Shown: piece by piece, positions 17,163-25,694 of the stretch
How the letters are laid out: the number at the start of each line of letters is the position of its first letter
Position numbering within the stretch: position 1 is the stretch's first letter
NCBI GenBank assembly: GCA_965199945.1
Contig: OZ241354.1
Coordinates: 2,046,001-2,110,000, forward strand
Origin: VXYL01 sp965199945
GTDB taxonomy: Bacteria; Pseudomonadota; Gammaproteobacteria; Pseudomonadales; Azotimanducaceae
Reading direction: 5' to 3'
Length of the DNA stretch: 64,000 nucleotides
Translations under genes and position numbers: made by a program
The notes under the pieces: model-generated
The model's input: only the letters and a program-made list of their open reading frames with translations
What the model was told of the DNA's origin: nothing
The model's database searches: none

Positions 17163-17923
17163 CCGACCGTCTGGCAAGTTCGTCTTCGACGCTGGCGCGA
17201 CTCGCGCTGCTCGCGGCGATCGCATGGTTCGGCGCGGCGCCGGCCGCCGCGGCGTCTGCCACCGCCCCCCTGTGGCTGCGCTACGACATCCAGATCGCGT
17301 GGATTCCGGCCGGCGAGGTCGTGATGTCGCTCACCGAACACGACGACCGCTACGCGCTCTCCGGCACCGTGGCGACGAGCCGCCTGATGGAGCGGTTTTT
17401 CTTCTGGCACGGACGCTTCGTGTCCACCGGCCGCTACCAGGACGGCTTCCCGCGCACCGACGCCTACATGCTGTGGGGACGCGACGACGACGGCCTGGAG
17501 ACGCTGCTCTCCTTCGGCGGCAAGACGACCATCCGCAGTCCCGGCCGCAGCCAGCGCATCATCGCGCAGCCGCCGGGCTCGGACTTCATGTCGGTGACCT
17601 TCCTCGGCCCCCACTGCATGGCCGAGACGACGCTGCACGACGGCAAGCGGGTGTACGCGCTGCGCTTGGACCGCATCGTGGAAAGCCAGACGCTCGAACG
17701 CCACCCGCCCCACTACGCCGGCCCGGCGCGCCGCTGCGACTACCGCTTCCGCTATCCCTCAGGCAGCACGCGCCGCCTCTCCCTGTGGGTCGCGCCCTGG
17801 CAGGGCCGCGACCTCCTGGTGCGCATGCGCGTTCGCATCCCGCTGCTGCCGGACGCGCTGCTGCACTTGCGCGTCGAGGAGTTGGACGCCCCGCGCATGG
17901 AACAAGGGCACTTGAACCTGTAG
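17159..17923 (+). CDS. DUF3108 domain-containing exported protein
   Basis: A 254-residue protein with a signal peptide (LARLALLAAIAWFGAAPAAA) and a DUF3108-type beta-rich domain (WLRYDIQIAWIPAGEVVMSL, then GKTTIRSPGRSQRI). DUF3108 proteins are periplasmic or envelope proteins of unclear role. The GTG start overlaps the methyltransferase stop. The last 28 codons (IPLLPDALLHLRVEELD onward to the stop) recur, with five changes, at 25381-25467 upstream of the second giant gene. This places the gene's 3' end at the left edge of the tandem duplication. Confidence 0.82.
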   Translation: MTDRLASSSSTLARLALLAAIAWFGAAPAAAASATAPLWLRYDIQIAWIPAGEVVMSLTEHDDRYALSGTVATSRLMERFFFWHGRFVSTGRYQDGFPRTDAYMLWGRDDDGLETLLSFGGKTTIRSPGRSQRIIAQPPGSDFMSVTFLGPHCMAETTLHDGKRVYALRLDRIVESQTLERHPPHYAGPARRCDYRFRYPSGSTRRLSLWVAPWQGRDLLVRMRVRIPLLPDALLHLRVEELDAPRMEQGHLNL

Positions 17924-18155
17924 CCAAAGGGAGTCGTGCGCTTACTTGCCGGTTGGCATCCCAACCGTCCGAAACATCCATGTCTTCAATGTGGTATGGT
18001 CGCTGCTGATCTGTCGGAGGGGGGCGGCCATGATTGCGCGCCAGCGCTGTCGGGCGGCACGAGGCTGCTCGTCGCTTGTTCTCCTCTTTGCTTGTCTCTC
18101 TCGGGGGGGGGGGGGGGGGGGGGGCTCCATATAACTACAGCGCCAGGAGGGAACT
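17924..18155 (+). promoter_or_regulatory. leader/promoter region of giant gene 1
   Basis: This 232-bp leader is shared with copy 2 (25468-25694); blocks such as CCATGTCTTCAATGTGGTA and CTGATCTGTCGGAGGGG are conserved. It contains a possible leader ORF (ATG at 18030 after GGAGGGGGG, 34 codons, ending at the TAA at 18132), a 22-G run and, five bases after it, TATAAC (18130-18135), a good -10-like hexamer. The true ribosome site AGGAGG (18145-18150) then precedes the GTG. Whether transcription starts before or after the G tract cannot be told from sequence. Confidence 0.5.
18103..18124 (+). repeat. poly-G tract, 22 G
   Basis: A run of 22 guanines 31 bp before the start codon of giant gene 1. 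The paralogous leader has 14. Long homopolymers like this slip during replication and are classic phase-variation switches. The assembled length should be treated as approximate. Confidence 0.9.
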
Positions 18156-21100
18156 GTGCTGAAAGGGCTGAAAGGAGAAGATTCTCATACGACCGTTCGA
18201 CGTTCGTGGTCGACGCGGGCGCGAACGCTGCTGCTGGCGTTGGTCGCCGCCGCGGCGCCGGTCGCCAACGCGGTCGCGCCGGTCTTGGAACAGGACACCC
18301 TGAATGCGTGGCCGGAGGTAGGCGCGGTCGGGTTCGGTTGGCGTTTGCCCGAGAACACCACCGTCACCAAGCACCAGTACCGCTACAAGATTTGGAACGG
18401 GAGCGTGATTCCCGCCTCCTGGACGCGCGATTGGACGGACCTCCTCTTGGCGAACACGCGGTGCCTTGTCGCGACCAATCCCGGCACGCCCTCCGAGACC
18501 CGCACTCCCCAGGCCACGGGCGCCGCCTGCGCCACTACGGGCAGCAACGCCGCCCAGCATTACAGGTATTGGACTACCTTGCCCAACTTGCCCAACGGCG
18601 TTCGCTTCCACTTCGAGCTGCGCGCCGTCAACAACGACGGCAACAGCGACGCGGTCGAGTGGGACATCGCACTGCCGGCCAACCCGAACCGCATCGTGAC
18701 GATTCCGGACGCGGTGCTCGAGGGCTACATCCGGGAGCGGGTTACGGCCCGCGTGCCGTCGCTTGGCGCGAACGACCCAATGAACGAGCTGCACCTGGCC
18801 CGCGTGCGGGTGATCCTGAAGAACGTCGGTGCTGGGACGGCCGTCAACCGGATTCGCAGCTTCGAAGGCATCCAGCACGCCCTCAACCTGGAACTACTGC
18901 TGATCGCAAACCACCAAGTGCTGGACTTCCAGCGATTGGCTGGCTTGCACATGCTGGAGGTCATCAACAACAACGGCAGCCTGCTGTCCGACGTCAGCCC
19001 TTTGCAGGATGCGGTCAATCTGGAGCAGCTCTGGCTGAACCGTGGCCGCACCTATCCGCCGCCGGGCGTCTGCACGGGTACGGCCGCCGGGCCAGAGCAT
19101 GGTCAGACCACGTGGCCGCCGACGGCAGACTGCCCGCCGGACCAGGTCGACAACGTGGTGGTGAAGGACTTGAGCTCGCTGCGTCGCCTGACCAAGCTGG
19201 AGCGGCTGTGGCTGTGCGACCAGCGGGTGAATCCACAGCACCTGACGCCCTTCGTGAACATGGAGGCGATGAGCTACTGCCGGAACGACCTGCGCGACAT
19301 CTCGGCCATGCGCGGCCTGACCAAGATGGAGACGCTGTATCTGTTCGAGAACCACATCGAAGACGTCTCGCCGCTTGCCGGGATGACGGAACTGCAGTTC
19401 CTCCAACTGCACGACAACAACATCCGCGACGTGTCCTCCTTGAGCGGCCTCACCAAGCTGGCCCACGTCTACCTCTCCGACAATCCGCTCGACGCCGGCG
19501 CGTGCAGCACCGGCGGCCACGCCACGCGCACTGCCTGCACCGACGCCTCGGGCACCTGGACGACCAGCGTGGTCAGCACGCTCACGCCGCTGGTCACCGG
19601 TTCCTGCAGCGTCGCCGGCCAGACCACCGAGGCGGACTGCACCAGCAACTCCGGCACCTGGACGGCCGGCGCGCTGAAGCTCATCGACCTGCGCGGCGAC
19701 ACGCAGCTGACCGACGCCGACGTCGCCGCGCTGAGCGGCCTCGCCGGCGTCACCGTGCTGCACGACTCGGACATCCGCCCGGCCGCGCCCGCGAGCCTGT
19801 CGGCCACCACCGGCACGAGGACGGCGACGCTGTCGTGGACCGATCCGTCCAACGCCGCCATCGCCGCCTACCAGTACCGCCATCGCCAAGGCACCGGGAC
19901 TTGGTCCGACTGGAAGATGACGCCGGAACCCGGGAGCAGCTTCCACTACTGGAACCGCGGCGACCCGGCCTTGGCGTCGCTCGCCCTGTCCGACCTGCCC
20001 GGCGGCGCCAACACGGTCGAGCTGCGGGCGGTGGTCGCCAGCGACTACAACAACGCCCGCAACCGCAACTCCGACGGCTCGGCGTTCACCGCCATCAAGA
20101 CCCACCAGACGGCGGTCACAGCCGCCGCGGTCGGCGCCGGCCGCTGGGACGTCGGCCGCGTCCTCACGCCCGGCGCGTCCGCCAGCGTCACGGTCAACGC
20201 GCCGGTGACGGCGAGCATTGCCAGCACCGCGCCGACGGCGCTGGCCGAGACGAACCTGGACGGCGCGACGGTCGTCGTCGAGCTCTCCGGCACCACCTTC
20301 GGCTCCAGCCTGGCGGCGTCGAACTTCACGCTGCAGACGAGCGGCACGATCGCCGGCCTCTCCGTCGCCTCGGTGTCGAGAAGCAGCGACACCCGGGCGA
20401 CGCTGACGCTACGCTACGACTTCGAAAACACGAACTTCGACACGCAGGCGACGCTGGCGGTGCGGGTGCTGGCGGCGGCGCTCAGCTCGGCCAGCAACCT
20501 GGACACGCAGACGGTGGCGGTGGCGCCGACCCTCGGCGTCGTGCTGGGCGGCCCCACCGGCATCGGCACCGGCATGTTGGCGCTGCAAGAGGACCCCGGA
20601 AGCATGACGGCCAACCTCGAAGCCTACAACGTGACGCTGGCCGGCCAGCCGACCGGCGCCGTGACGGTGACGCCGACCAGCAGCAACTCCGACGTGGAGC
20701 TGTACGCGTTCACCCCGCCGCTGTCCTTCGACGGCACGAACTGGAACGTCGGGCAGACGGTGGGGGTGCGGGCCCTCCACGACCTCGACGCGATTGACGA
20801 CGTGGCGCACATCGACCACGCGGTGACCGGCATCCCCGGGCTGACGGCCGGCCCGCGGCTGACGGTGACGGTGAACGACGACGAGACCCAGGGCCTGACG
20901 CTGGCGGCGACGACGCTCACCGGCAGCGGCGTCACCGAGGGCGGCAGCGCGGTGACCTACACGGCGCGCCTGGCCAGCCAGCCGACCGGCCCGGTGCGGG
21001 TGCAGATCACCGGCGGCGCAGGCGCGGTGTCGGTGGACACGGCCGCCGCCGCCGGCCTGCAGAACACGCTGCTGTTCAACGCGACCAACTACAGTACGCC

Positions 21101-24100
21101 GCAGACGGTGACGGTAACGGCGCTCGCGGACGACGACGGCGAGAGCGAGTCCGTGACGCTGAACCACGTCATCTTCGGGGCGGACTACCAGGATCTGGAC
21201 GACGTCGCCCTGGCGTTCACGGTGACGGACAACGACACGAGAGGCGCGACACTGTCCACGGGGGGCGTCTCGTACGTCGTGCAGGAGAACGGCTCGCGGC
21301 AGTACACGCTGGTTCTGGACACGCAGCCGGTGAACGGCAACGTGAGCGTGGCGGTGGCGAGCTCGGACACGGCCATTGTCACGGCGGCACCGTCCACGCT
21401 GACGTTCACGGCGCAGAACTGGAACGTGCCGCAGCCGATCACCATCTCGGGCGTGGACGACGCCAACACGACCGACGACAACGCGTCGGTGACCCACACG
21501 CCGAGCGGGGCGGACTACGGCAGCGGCGTGACCATCCCCAACCTGGGGGTGCGGGTCAGCGACGACGACGTGGCCGGCCTGACGGTGCTGCCGTCGGTGC
21601 TGACCGTGTCGGAGGGCGGCACGGGCACGTACACGGTGCGCCTGAACGCCGCGCCGACGGCGACGGTGACGGTGACGGTCGCCGCCGCCTCGGCGAAGGC
21701 GACGGCGGACACCGACACCGGCACGACCGGCATCCAGACGACGCTGTCCTTCGACGCGGCGAACTGGAACACGGCGCAGACGGTGACCGTGACGGGTGCC
21801 GCGGACGACGATGGCGCGGACGAGAGCGTCGGCATCAGCCACTCCGTGACGGGCACGGGGAACTACGCCTCGGTGCCCGCGTTTCAACGGCCAGGCCTGG
21901 TCGTGCAGGTGCGCGACGACGAAACCGCCGGCGTGGTGGTGTCCCCGACGTCGCTGGCCATCGACGAAGGCGGCACGGCCACCTACACCGTGCGGCTCTC
22001 CGCGCCGCCGGCGACCGGCAGCGCCACCGTGACCGTCGCGGCGACCGGCGCGGTCGGGGCGACGGTGGACACGAGCACGCTGACCTTCAGCGGCACCACC
22101 TGGAACACGGCGCAGACCGTCACCGTGACGGCGGTGGCGGACCACACCCGGACGCTGGACGGCAGGGCGACCTTGGCCCACACCGTGGCGAACTACCCCG
22201 TGACCGCCGGCCCGGACGTGCGGGTGCAGGTGCGCAACACCACGATGGACTACGACGCGGACGCCGACGGCCTGATCGAGATCGCCAACCTCGCCCAGCT
22301 GAACGCGATGCGCTGGGACCTCGACGGCGACGGCACGGCGTCCTCCGGCGACGAGACGACCTACGCCGCGGCTTTCCCGAACCCGCGCGGCGGCACCGTG
22401 TGCCCCACGACGATCACCGGCGTGGCCTGCACCGGCTACGAACTCTCCGCCAACCTCGACTTCGACACCAACGGCAACGGCCGCACCTGGACGACAAGCG
22501 GCGGCGCGCTGACCGGCGACGGCGACGAGTACGACAACAGCGGCATGGGCTGGGAGCCGATCGGCACGGACGCGGCGCGCTTCGCGGCGGTCTTCCGCGG
22601 CAACGGCCGCACCATCGACAACCTGTTCGTCAACCGCCCCGGCCTGGTCGGCCTGTTCGGCTCGACGGACGCGACGGCGCGCCTGGAATCGGTCGGCCTG
22701 CGCAACGCGCGGGTGGCCGGCTCCGGCGTGGTCGGCATTCTCGCCGGCGAAGCCCACGGCGACGTCGTCGGCTGCTATGCCACCGGCACGGCCGGGTCGC
22801 CGACCACGCCCACCGTCGGCGGGCTGGTCGGCCAGCTGCGCGGCGAGATCACCGCGTCGTACTCGGCCGCCGCCGTGGACGGCAGCGACCAGATCGGCGG
22901 CCTGGTCGGCGCCGTCGTCGGCGACTTCGGGCAGACGCGGATGGTGTCCGCCAGCTACGCGGTCGGCCGCACGAGCGCCCTCCCCGAGGGCCTCTGGGCC
23001 GGCGGCCTCATGGGCCGGGCGTCCCCCCTCCTGCCGCAGTCCGCCGTCTCGGCGCCGGACAGCTACTACGACCGCGCCACCACCACCCGCACGCAGAGCG
23101 CGCGCGGCGAGGCGCTGTCCACCGCGGCGCTGCAGTCGCCCACCGGCTACGTGGGCGTCTACCGCAACTGGAACAAGGACCTCGACGGCGACGGCCAAAT
23201 GGACGACCCGTGGAACTTCGGCACCTCGAGCCAGTATCCGAAGCTGAAGTGGCAGGGCTTCGACGCCGAACGGCAGCGGTTCCCGTCGCCCGAGGAGGAA
23301 CAGACCACCACGCCCACGTCGCGGGTTCCGACCGCCGTGCGGGCGGAGTCCACCGGGCAGGGCCTGTTCGTGACGTGGCGGGCGGCGATCGGCGCGACGG
23401 CGTACCGCGTGCAGTGGCGGCGGTCGGGGCAGTCGTGGTCGACGTCGCGGCAGGCGGAGACGACCCGGACGAGCTACGAGATCGGCGGCCTGGCGGAGGG
23501 ATCGTACGAAGTGCGGGTGCTGCCGGTGGTCAACGGCCAAGTCGGCGAACCGTCGGCGCCGGCCCAGGGCGAAGTGGAAGAGACGGGCAACCGCCCGCCG
23601 CGCGCGCTCGGCCTCGCCGACGTCGAGCTGGACGTCGGCGGGAGGACGGAGGTGGATCTGGACGACGCCTTCGAGGACCGGGACGGCGACGCGCTGCGCT
23701 ACTCGGCGGCGGTGGACGGCAACGCCGTCGAGGCGTCGGTGTCCGGCGCGACGCTGCGGCTGCGCGGCCGGCGCGCCGGGGAAGCGACCGTGACCGTCAC
23801 GGCGACGGACCCCGGCGGCCTGTCGGCGAGCGCGTCCTTCACCGCGCAGGTCGGCGCGGTGGTGTCGCTGCACGGCCGCCCGGCGGCGCCGGAGGGCGAC
23901 GCGATCATGCTGCGGGCGCAACTGAGCCGGCCGCTGGGAGCGGACGTGGAAGTGCCCTGGCGCATGGCGCCGGACGGCGACCCGACGACGGCGGACGCCG
24001 ACGCGGCGGACTTCGGCGCCTGGGCCGGCACGGCGGTGTTCGCCGCCGGCGAGACGCGCGCCGTGATCGCCGTCGCGGTGCTGGACGACGACGACATCGA

Positions 24101-25199
24101 ACCGGCGCGGGAGCGCTTCGCCGTGGAACTGGCCGAGCCGGATGACGGCAGCGTCGGCCTCTCGGCGCGGAACTGGCGGGTACTCGGATCGGTGCAGGAA
24201 GGGGTGTGCGACCGGACCCCGGAAGTGCGCGCCGAACTGTCCCGGGGCTGGCGCGGCTGCCGCTGGCCGCGGCCGGCGGACCTGTCGCGCCGAACCACGC
24301 TCGACCTGCGCGGGCACGGCGCCGAAGCGCTGCGCGCGGACGACCTGCTGGGCCTGTCCGGGCTGCGGACGCTGGACCTGGGCCGCAACGCGCTGTCGGA
24401 ACTGCCGGCGGCGCTGCTGTCCCACGCCCCGCGCCTGCGCGCATTGCGGCTGGACGGCAACCGCCTGGACTCGCTGCCGGCGGGCCTGCTCGCGGGCACT
24501 GCCGGTCTGCGCGAACTGCGCCTGGCGGGGAACCCGGGCGCGCCGTTCGCGCTGGCGCCGGCGCTGCGGCGGACGGACGCCGAGCCGTGGGCGGCCGGCC
24601 CGGCGACGGTCGAGGCGGCGCTGCCGCTGGGCGCGCCGTTCGCCATGCGCCTGGCGCTGACGGCCGTCGGCGGCGAGGCGTCCGCAGAGACGCTGGCGCT
24701 CGCGGCCGGCGCCGTGGCGAGCGGCCCTGTCCGCGTCTCCGGCAACGTCCCGGTGCGCCTGTCGCTCGCCGCGCCGACGATTCCCGAGACGCGCTGCGCG
24801 ACCGGCCCCTGCTTCGACGGCCTTGCGGCGGAAGGCTCGGCGCTCGCGCTGTTCGCGGCGCCGCCGCGCACCGTCGGCGAGATCGCGGCGGCGGAGCTTC
24901 TGGGCGCCGAGGACGACGCGACCATCGACCTCTCCGCGCGCTTCGCGGCCTCCGCGGCCGGCGGCGCCCTGTCGTACTCCGCGACCGTGGACGATCCGCT
25001 GCTGGCGACGGTCTCGGTGGAGGGCGCGGTGCTGACCGTGGCCGCCAACGAGGACGGCGAAGAGGGCACGGCGACGGTGACGGTGGTGGCGACGGACGAG
25101 CTGGGCCAGACCGCGACCCTGCGCTTCGCCGTGGAAGTCTCGCCGCGCCCGCCCGGACGCTGGCGCGGCTGGCGTTCGACGATCCAGCCTCCGCAGTAG
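18156..25199 (+). CDS. giant secreted multidomain adhesin-like protein, copy 1 (LRR, Calx-beta-like, GLUG, FN3, cadherin-like)
   Basis: A 2347-residue exported protein. A signal peptide ends near residue 39 (LLLALVAAAAPVANA). Domains in order: FN3-like (~45-180), leucine-rich repeats (~240-440; LTKMETLYLFENHIEDVSPL and similar), two Cys-pair units ending in SGTW (~445-508), FN3-like (~540-650), a string of Calx-beta-like repeats (~675-1365; NWNxxQTVTV motifs), an Asp-rich DADADGLIEI block, GLUG motifs (~1480-1630; TVGGLVGQL), FN3 (~1720-1810), cadherin-like (~1815-1900), Calx-beta-like (~1900-2010), second LRR (~2045-2130) and a cadherin-like end. There is no LPXTG, autotransporter barrel or membrane anchor; the tail ends in PPGRWRGWRSTI. 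GTG 18156 is set by AGGAGG 5 nt upstream. The likely role is cell-surface or secreted binding; the ligand is unknown. Confidence 0.85.
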   Translation: MLKGLKGEDSHTTVRRSWSTRARTLLLALVAAAAPVANAVAPVLEQDTLNAWPEVGAVGFGWRLPENTTVTKHQYRYKIWNGSVIPASWTRDWTDLLLANTRCLVATNPGTPSETRTPQATGAACATTGSNAAQHYRYWTTLPNLPNGVRFHFELRAVNNDGNSDAVEWDIALPANPNRIVTIPDAVLEGYIRERVTARVPSLGANDPMNELHLARVRVILKNVGAGTAVNRIRSFEGIQHALNLELLLIANHQVLDFQRLAGLHMLEVINNNGSLLSDVSPLQDAVNLEQLWLNRGRTYPPPGVCTGTAAGPEHGQTTWPPTADCPPDQVDNVVVKDLSSLRRLTKLERLWLCDQRVNPQHLTPFVNMEAMSYCRNDLRDISAMRGLTKMETLYLFENHIEDVSPLAGMTELQFLQLHDNNIRDVSSLSGLTKLAHVYLSDNPLDAGACSTGGHATRTACTDASGTWTTSVVSTLTPLVTGSCSVAGQTTEADCTSNSGTWTAGALKLIDLRGDTQLTDADVAALSGLAGVTVLHDSDIRPAAPASLSATTGTRTATLSWTDPSNAAIAAYQYRHRQGTGTWSDWKMTPEPGSSFHYWNRGDPALASLALSDLPGGANTVELRAVVASDYNNARNRNSDGSAFTAIKTHQTAVTAAAVGAGRWDVGRVLTPGASASVTVNAPVTASIASTAPTALAETNLDGATVVVELSGTTFGSSLAASNFTLQTSGTIAGLSVASVSRSSDTRATLTLRYDFENTNFDTQATLAVRVLAAALSSASNLDTQTVAVAPTLGVVLGGPTGIGTGMLALQEDPGSMTANLEAYNVTLAGQPTGAVTVTPTSSNSDVELYAFTPPLSFDGTNWNVGQTVGVRALHDLDAIDDVAHIDHAVTGIPGLTAGPRLTVTVNDDETQGLTLAATTLTGSGVTEGGSAVTYTARLASQPTGPVRVQITGGAGAVSVDTAAAAGLQNTLLFNATNYSTPQTVTVTALADDDGESESVTLNHVIFGADYQDLDDVALAFTVTDNDTRGATLSTGGVSYVVQENGSRQYTLVLDTQPVNGNVSVAVASSDTAIVTAAPSTLTFTAQNWNVPQPITISGVDDANTTDDNASVTHTPSGADYGSGVTIPNLGVRVSDDDVAGLTVLPSVLTVSEGGTGTYTVRLNAAPTATVTVTVAAASAKATADTDTGTTGIQTTLSFDAANWNTAQTVTVTGAADDDGADESVGISHSVTGTGNYASVPAFQRPGLVVQVRDDETAGVVVSPTSLAIDEGGTATYTVRLSAPPATGSATVTVAATGAVGATVDTSTLTFSGTTWNTAQTVTVTAVADHTRTLDGRATLAHTVANYPVTAGPDVRVQVRNTTMDYDADADGLIEIANLAQLNAMRWDLDGDGTASSGDETTYAAAFPNPRGGTVCPTTITGVACTGYELSANLDFDTNGNGRTWTTSGGALTGDGDEYDNSGMGWEPIGTDAARFAAVFRGNGRTIDNLFVNRPGLVGLFGSTDATARLESVGLRNARVAGSGVVGILAGEAHGDVVGCYATGTAGSPTTPTVGGLVGQLRGEITASYSAAAVDGSDQIGGLVGAVVGDFGQTRMVSASYAVGRTSALPEGLWAGGLMGRASPLLPQSAVSAPDSYYDRATTTRTQSARGEALSTAALQSPTGYVGVYRNWNKDLDGDGQMDDPWNFGTSSQYPKLKWQGFDAERQRFPSPEEEQTTTPTSRVPTAVRAESTGQGLFVTWRAAIGATAYRVQWRRSGQSWSTSRQAETTRTSYEIGGLAEGSYEVRVLPVVNGQVGEPSAPAQGEVEETGNRPPRALGLADVELDVGGRTEVDLDDAFEDRDGDALRYSAAVDGNAVEASVSGATLRLRGRRAGEATVTVTATDPGGLSASASFTAQVGAVVSLHGRPAAPEGDAIMLRAQLSRPLGADVEVPWRMAPDGDPTTADADAADFGAWAGTAVFAAGETRAVIAVAVLDDDDIEPARERFAVELAEPDDGSVGLSARNWRVLGSVQEGVCDRTPEVRAELSRGWRGCRWPRPADLSRRTTLDLRGHGAEALRADDLLGLSGLRTLDLGRNALSELPAALLSHAPRLRALRLDGNRLDSLPAGLLAGTAGLRELRLAGNPGAPFALAPALRRTDAEPWAAGPATVEAALPLGAPFAMRLALTAVGGEASAETLALAAGAVASGPVRVSGNVPVRLSLAAPTIPETRCATGPCFDGLAAEGSALALFAAPPRTVGEIAAAELLGAEDDATIDLSARFAASAAGGALSYSATVDDPLLATVSVEGAVLTVAANEDGEEGTATVTVVATDELGQTATLRFAVEVSPRPPGRWRGWRSTIQPPQ

Positions 25200-25245
25200 C
25201 GGACGGCTGGCCGCTGCTCGGGCTGGGAGGACGCTCCCGAACAAT

Positions 25246-25295
25246 CGACGATCATCAGGCGAAAGCAATCCTTCGCCTTCGCCTGGTGATCGTCG
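25246..25295. repeat. 18-bp inverted repeat (hairpin) after giant gene 1
   Basis: Arms at 25246-25263 (CGACGATCATCAGGCGAA) and 25278-25295 pair over all 18 positions, with one G-U wobble, around a 14-nt loop. The right arm lies in the yrbL-derived fragment, so the left arm is probably an inverted copy made at the duplication junction. No T run follows, so it is not a standard terminator, although it could block transcription or protect the 3' end of the RNA. Confidence 0.7.
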
Positions 25296-25380
25296 ACGGC
25301 ATCGCTGGTTTCGAGCTGGTTCGACATCTGCGCGCGCCGCAAGATGAAGCGGAAGATCCGCAAGTTCGACTGCCGCATGC
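25274..25380 (+). pseudogene. degraded fragment of yrbL-like gene
   Basis: This stretch matches the 3' part of the YrbL-family gene (about 16284-16404). It encodes LVIVDGI and, after a deletion of about 17 nt that shifts frame, SWFDICARRKMKRKIRKFD against SWFDVCARRKVERKIRKFD in the intact gene. It has no start and no full domain. It is a relic of the sequence that once preceded the second giant gene. Confidence 0.85.
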
Positions 25381-25467
25381 ATCCCGCTGCTGCCGGGCGC
25401 ACTCCTGCACTTGCGCGTCAAGGGGTTGGACGCCCAGCGCATGGAACAGGAGCACTTGAACCTGTAG
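25379..25467 (+). pseudogene. 3' remnant of DUF3108 gene
   Basis: The last 28 codons and the TAG of the DUF3108 gene are repeated here in frame with five amino-acid changes (IPLLPGALLHLRVKGLD against IPLLPDALLHLRVEELD). It joins directly to the yrbL fragment at a shared GCATCC...CTGCTGCCGG sequence, showing a deletion of about 1.4 kb relative to the original order. Confidence 0.88.
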
Positions 25468-25694
25468 CCAGGGGAGCCGTGCGCTGTTGCCGCCGGGCAT
25501 CCCAACCGTCCAAATCGTCCATGTCTTCAATGTGGTAAGGTTCGCCGCTGATCTGTCGGAGGGGATCGCCTGTGCAGATTTGCGCGCCAGCGCTGTCCAG
25601 CGGCACAAGGCCGCTCGTCGCTTGTTCGTCCTCTTTGCTTGTTCTCTCTCGGGGGGGGGGGGGGCTCCGTAAACCGCAGCGCCAGGAGGGAACC
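25468..25694 (+). promoter_or_regulatory. leader/promoter region of giant gene 2
   Basis: This leader is homologous to 17924-18155. It keeps the CCATGTCTTCAATGTGGTA and CTGATCTGTCGGAGGGG blocks, has a 14-G run, and in place of TATAAC reads GTAAAC (25669-25674), a weaker -10-like hexamer. The ribosome site AGGAGG is kept before GTG 25695. A GTG at 25572, after GGAGGGG, opens a frame that passes through the 14-G tract and joins the giant gene in frame (41 extra residues). Confidence 0.5.
25651..25664 (+). repeat. poly-G tract, 14 G
   Basis: Fourteen guanines 30 bp before the start of giant gene 2, at the same place as the 22-G run of copy 1. The length difference shows that the tract is unstable. 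Confidence 0.9.

Noticed and set aside
17946..18134. 62-codon leader ORF in front of giant gene 1
   Set aside because: It is not conserved in frame with its counterpart at 25487-25672, where insertions shift the frame; a coding role is not supported beyond the possible short ORF from 18030.
20409..25505. 1698-codon open frame on the minus strand opposite giant gene 1
   Set aside because: It mirrors a GC-rich gene, is Arg/His/Ala/Gly-rich without domains or a ribosome site, and a similar frame opposes copy 2 (26706-31997). It is a codon-bias shadow.
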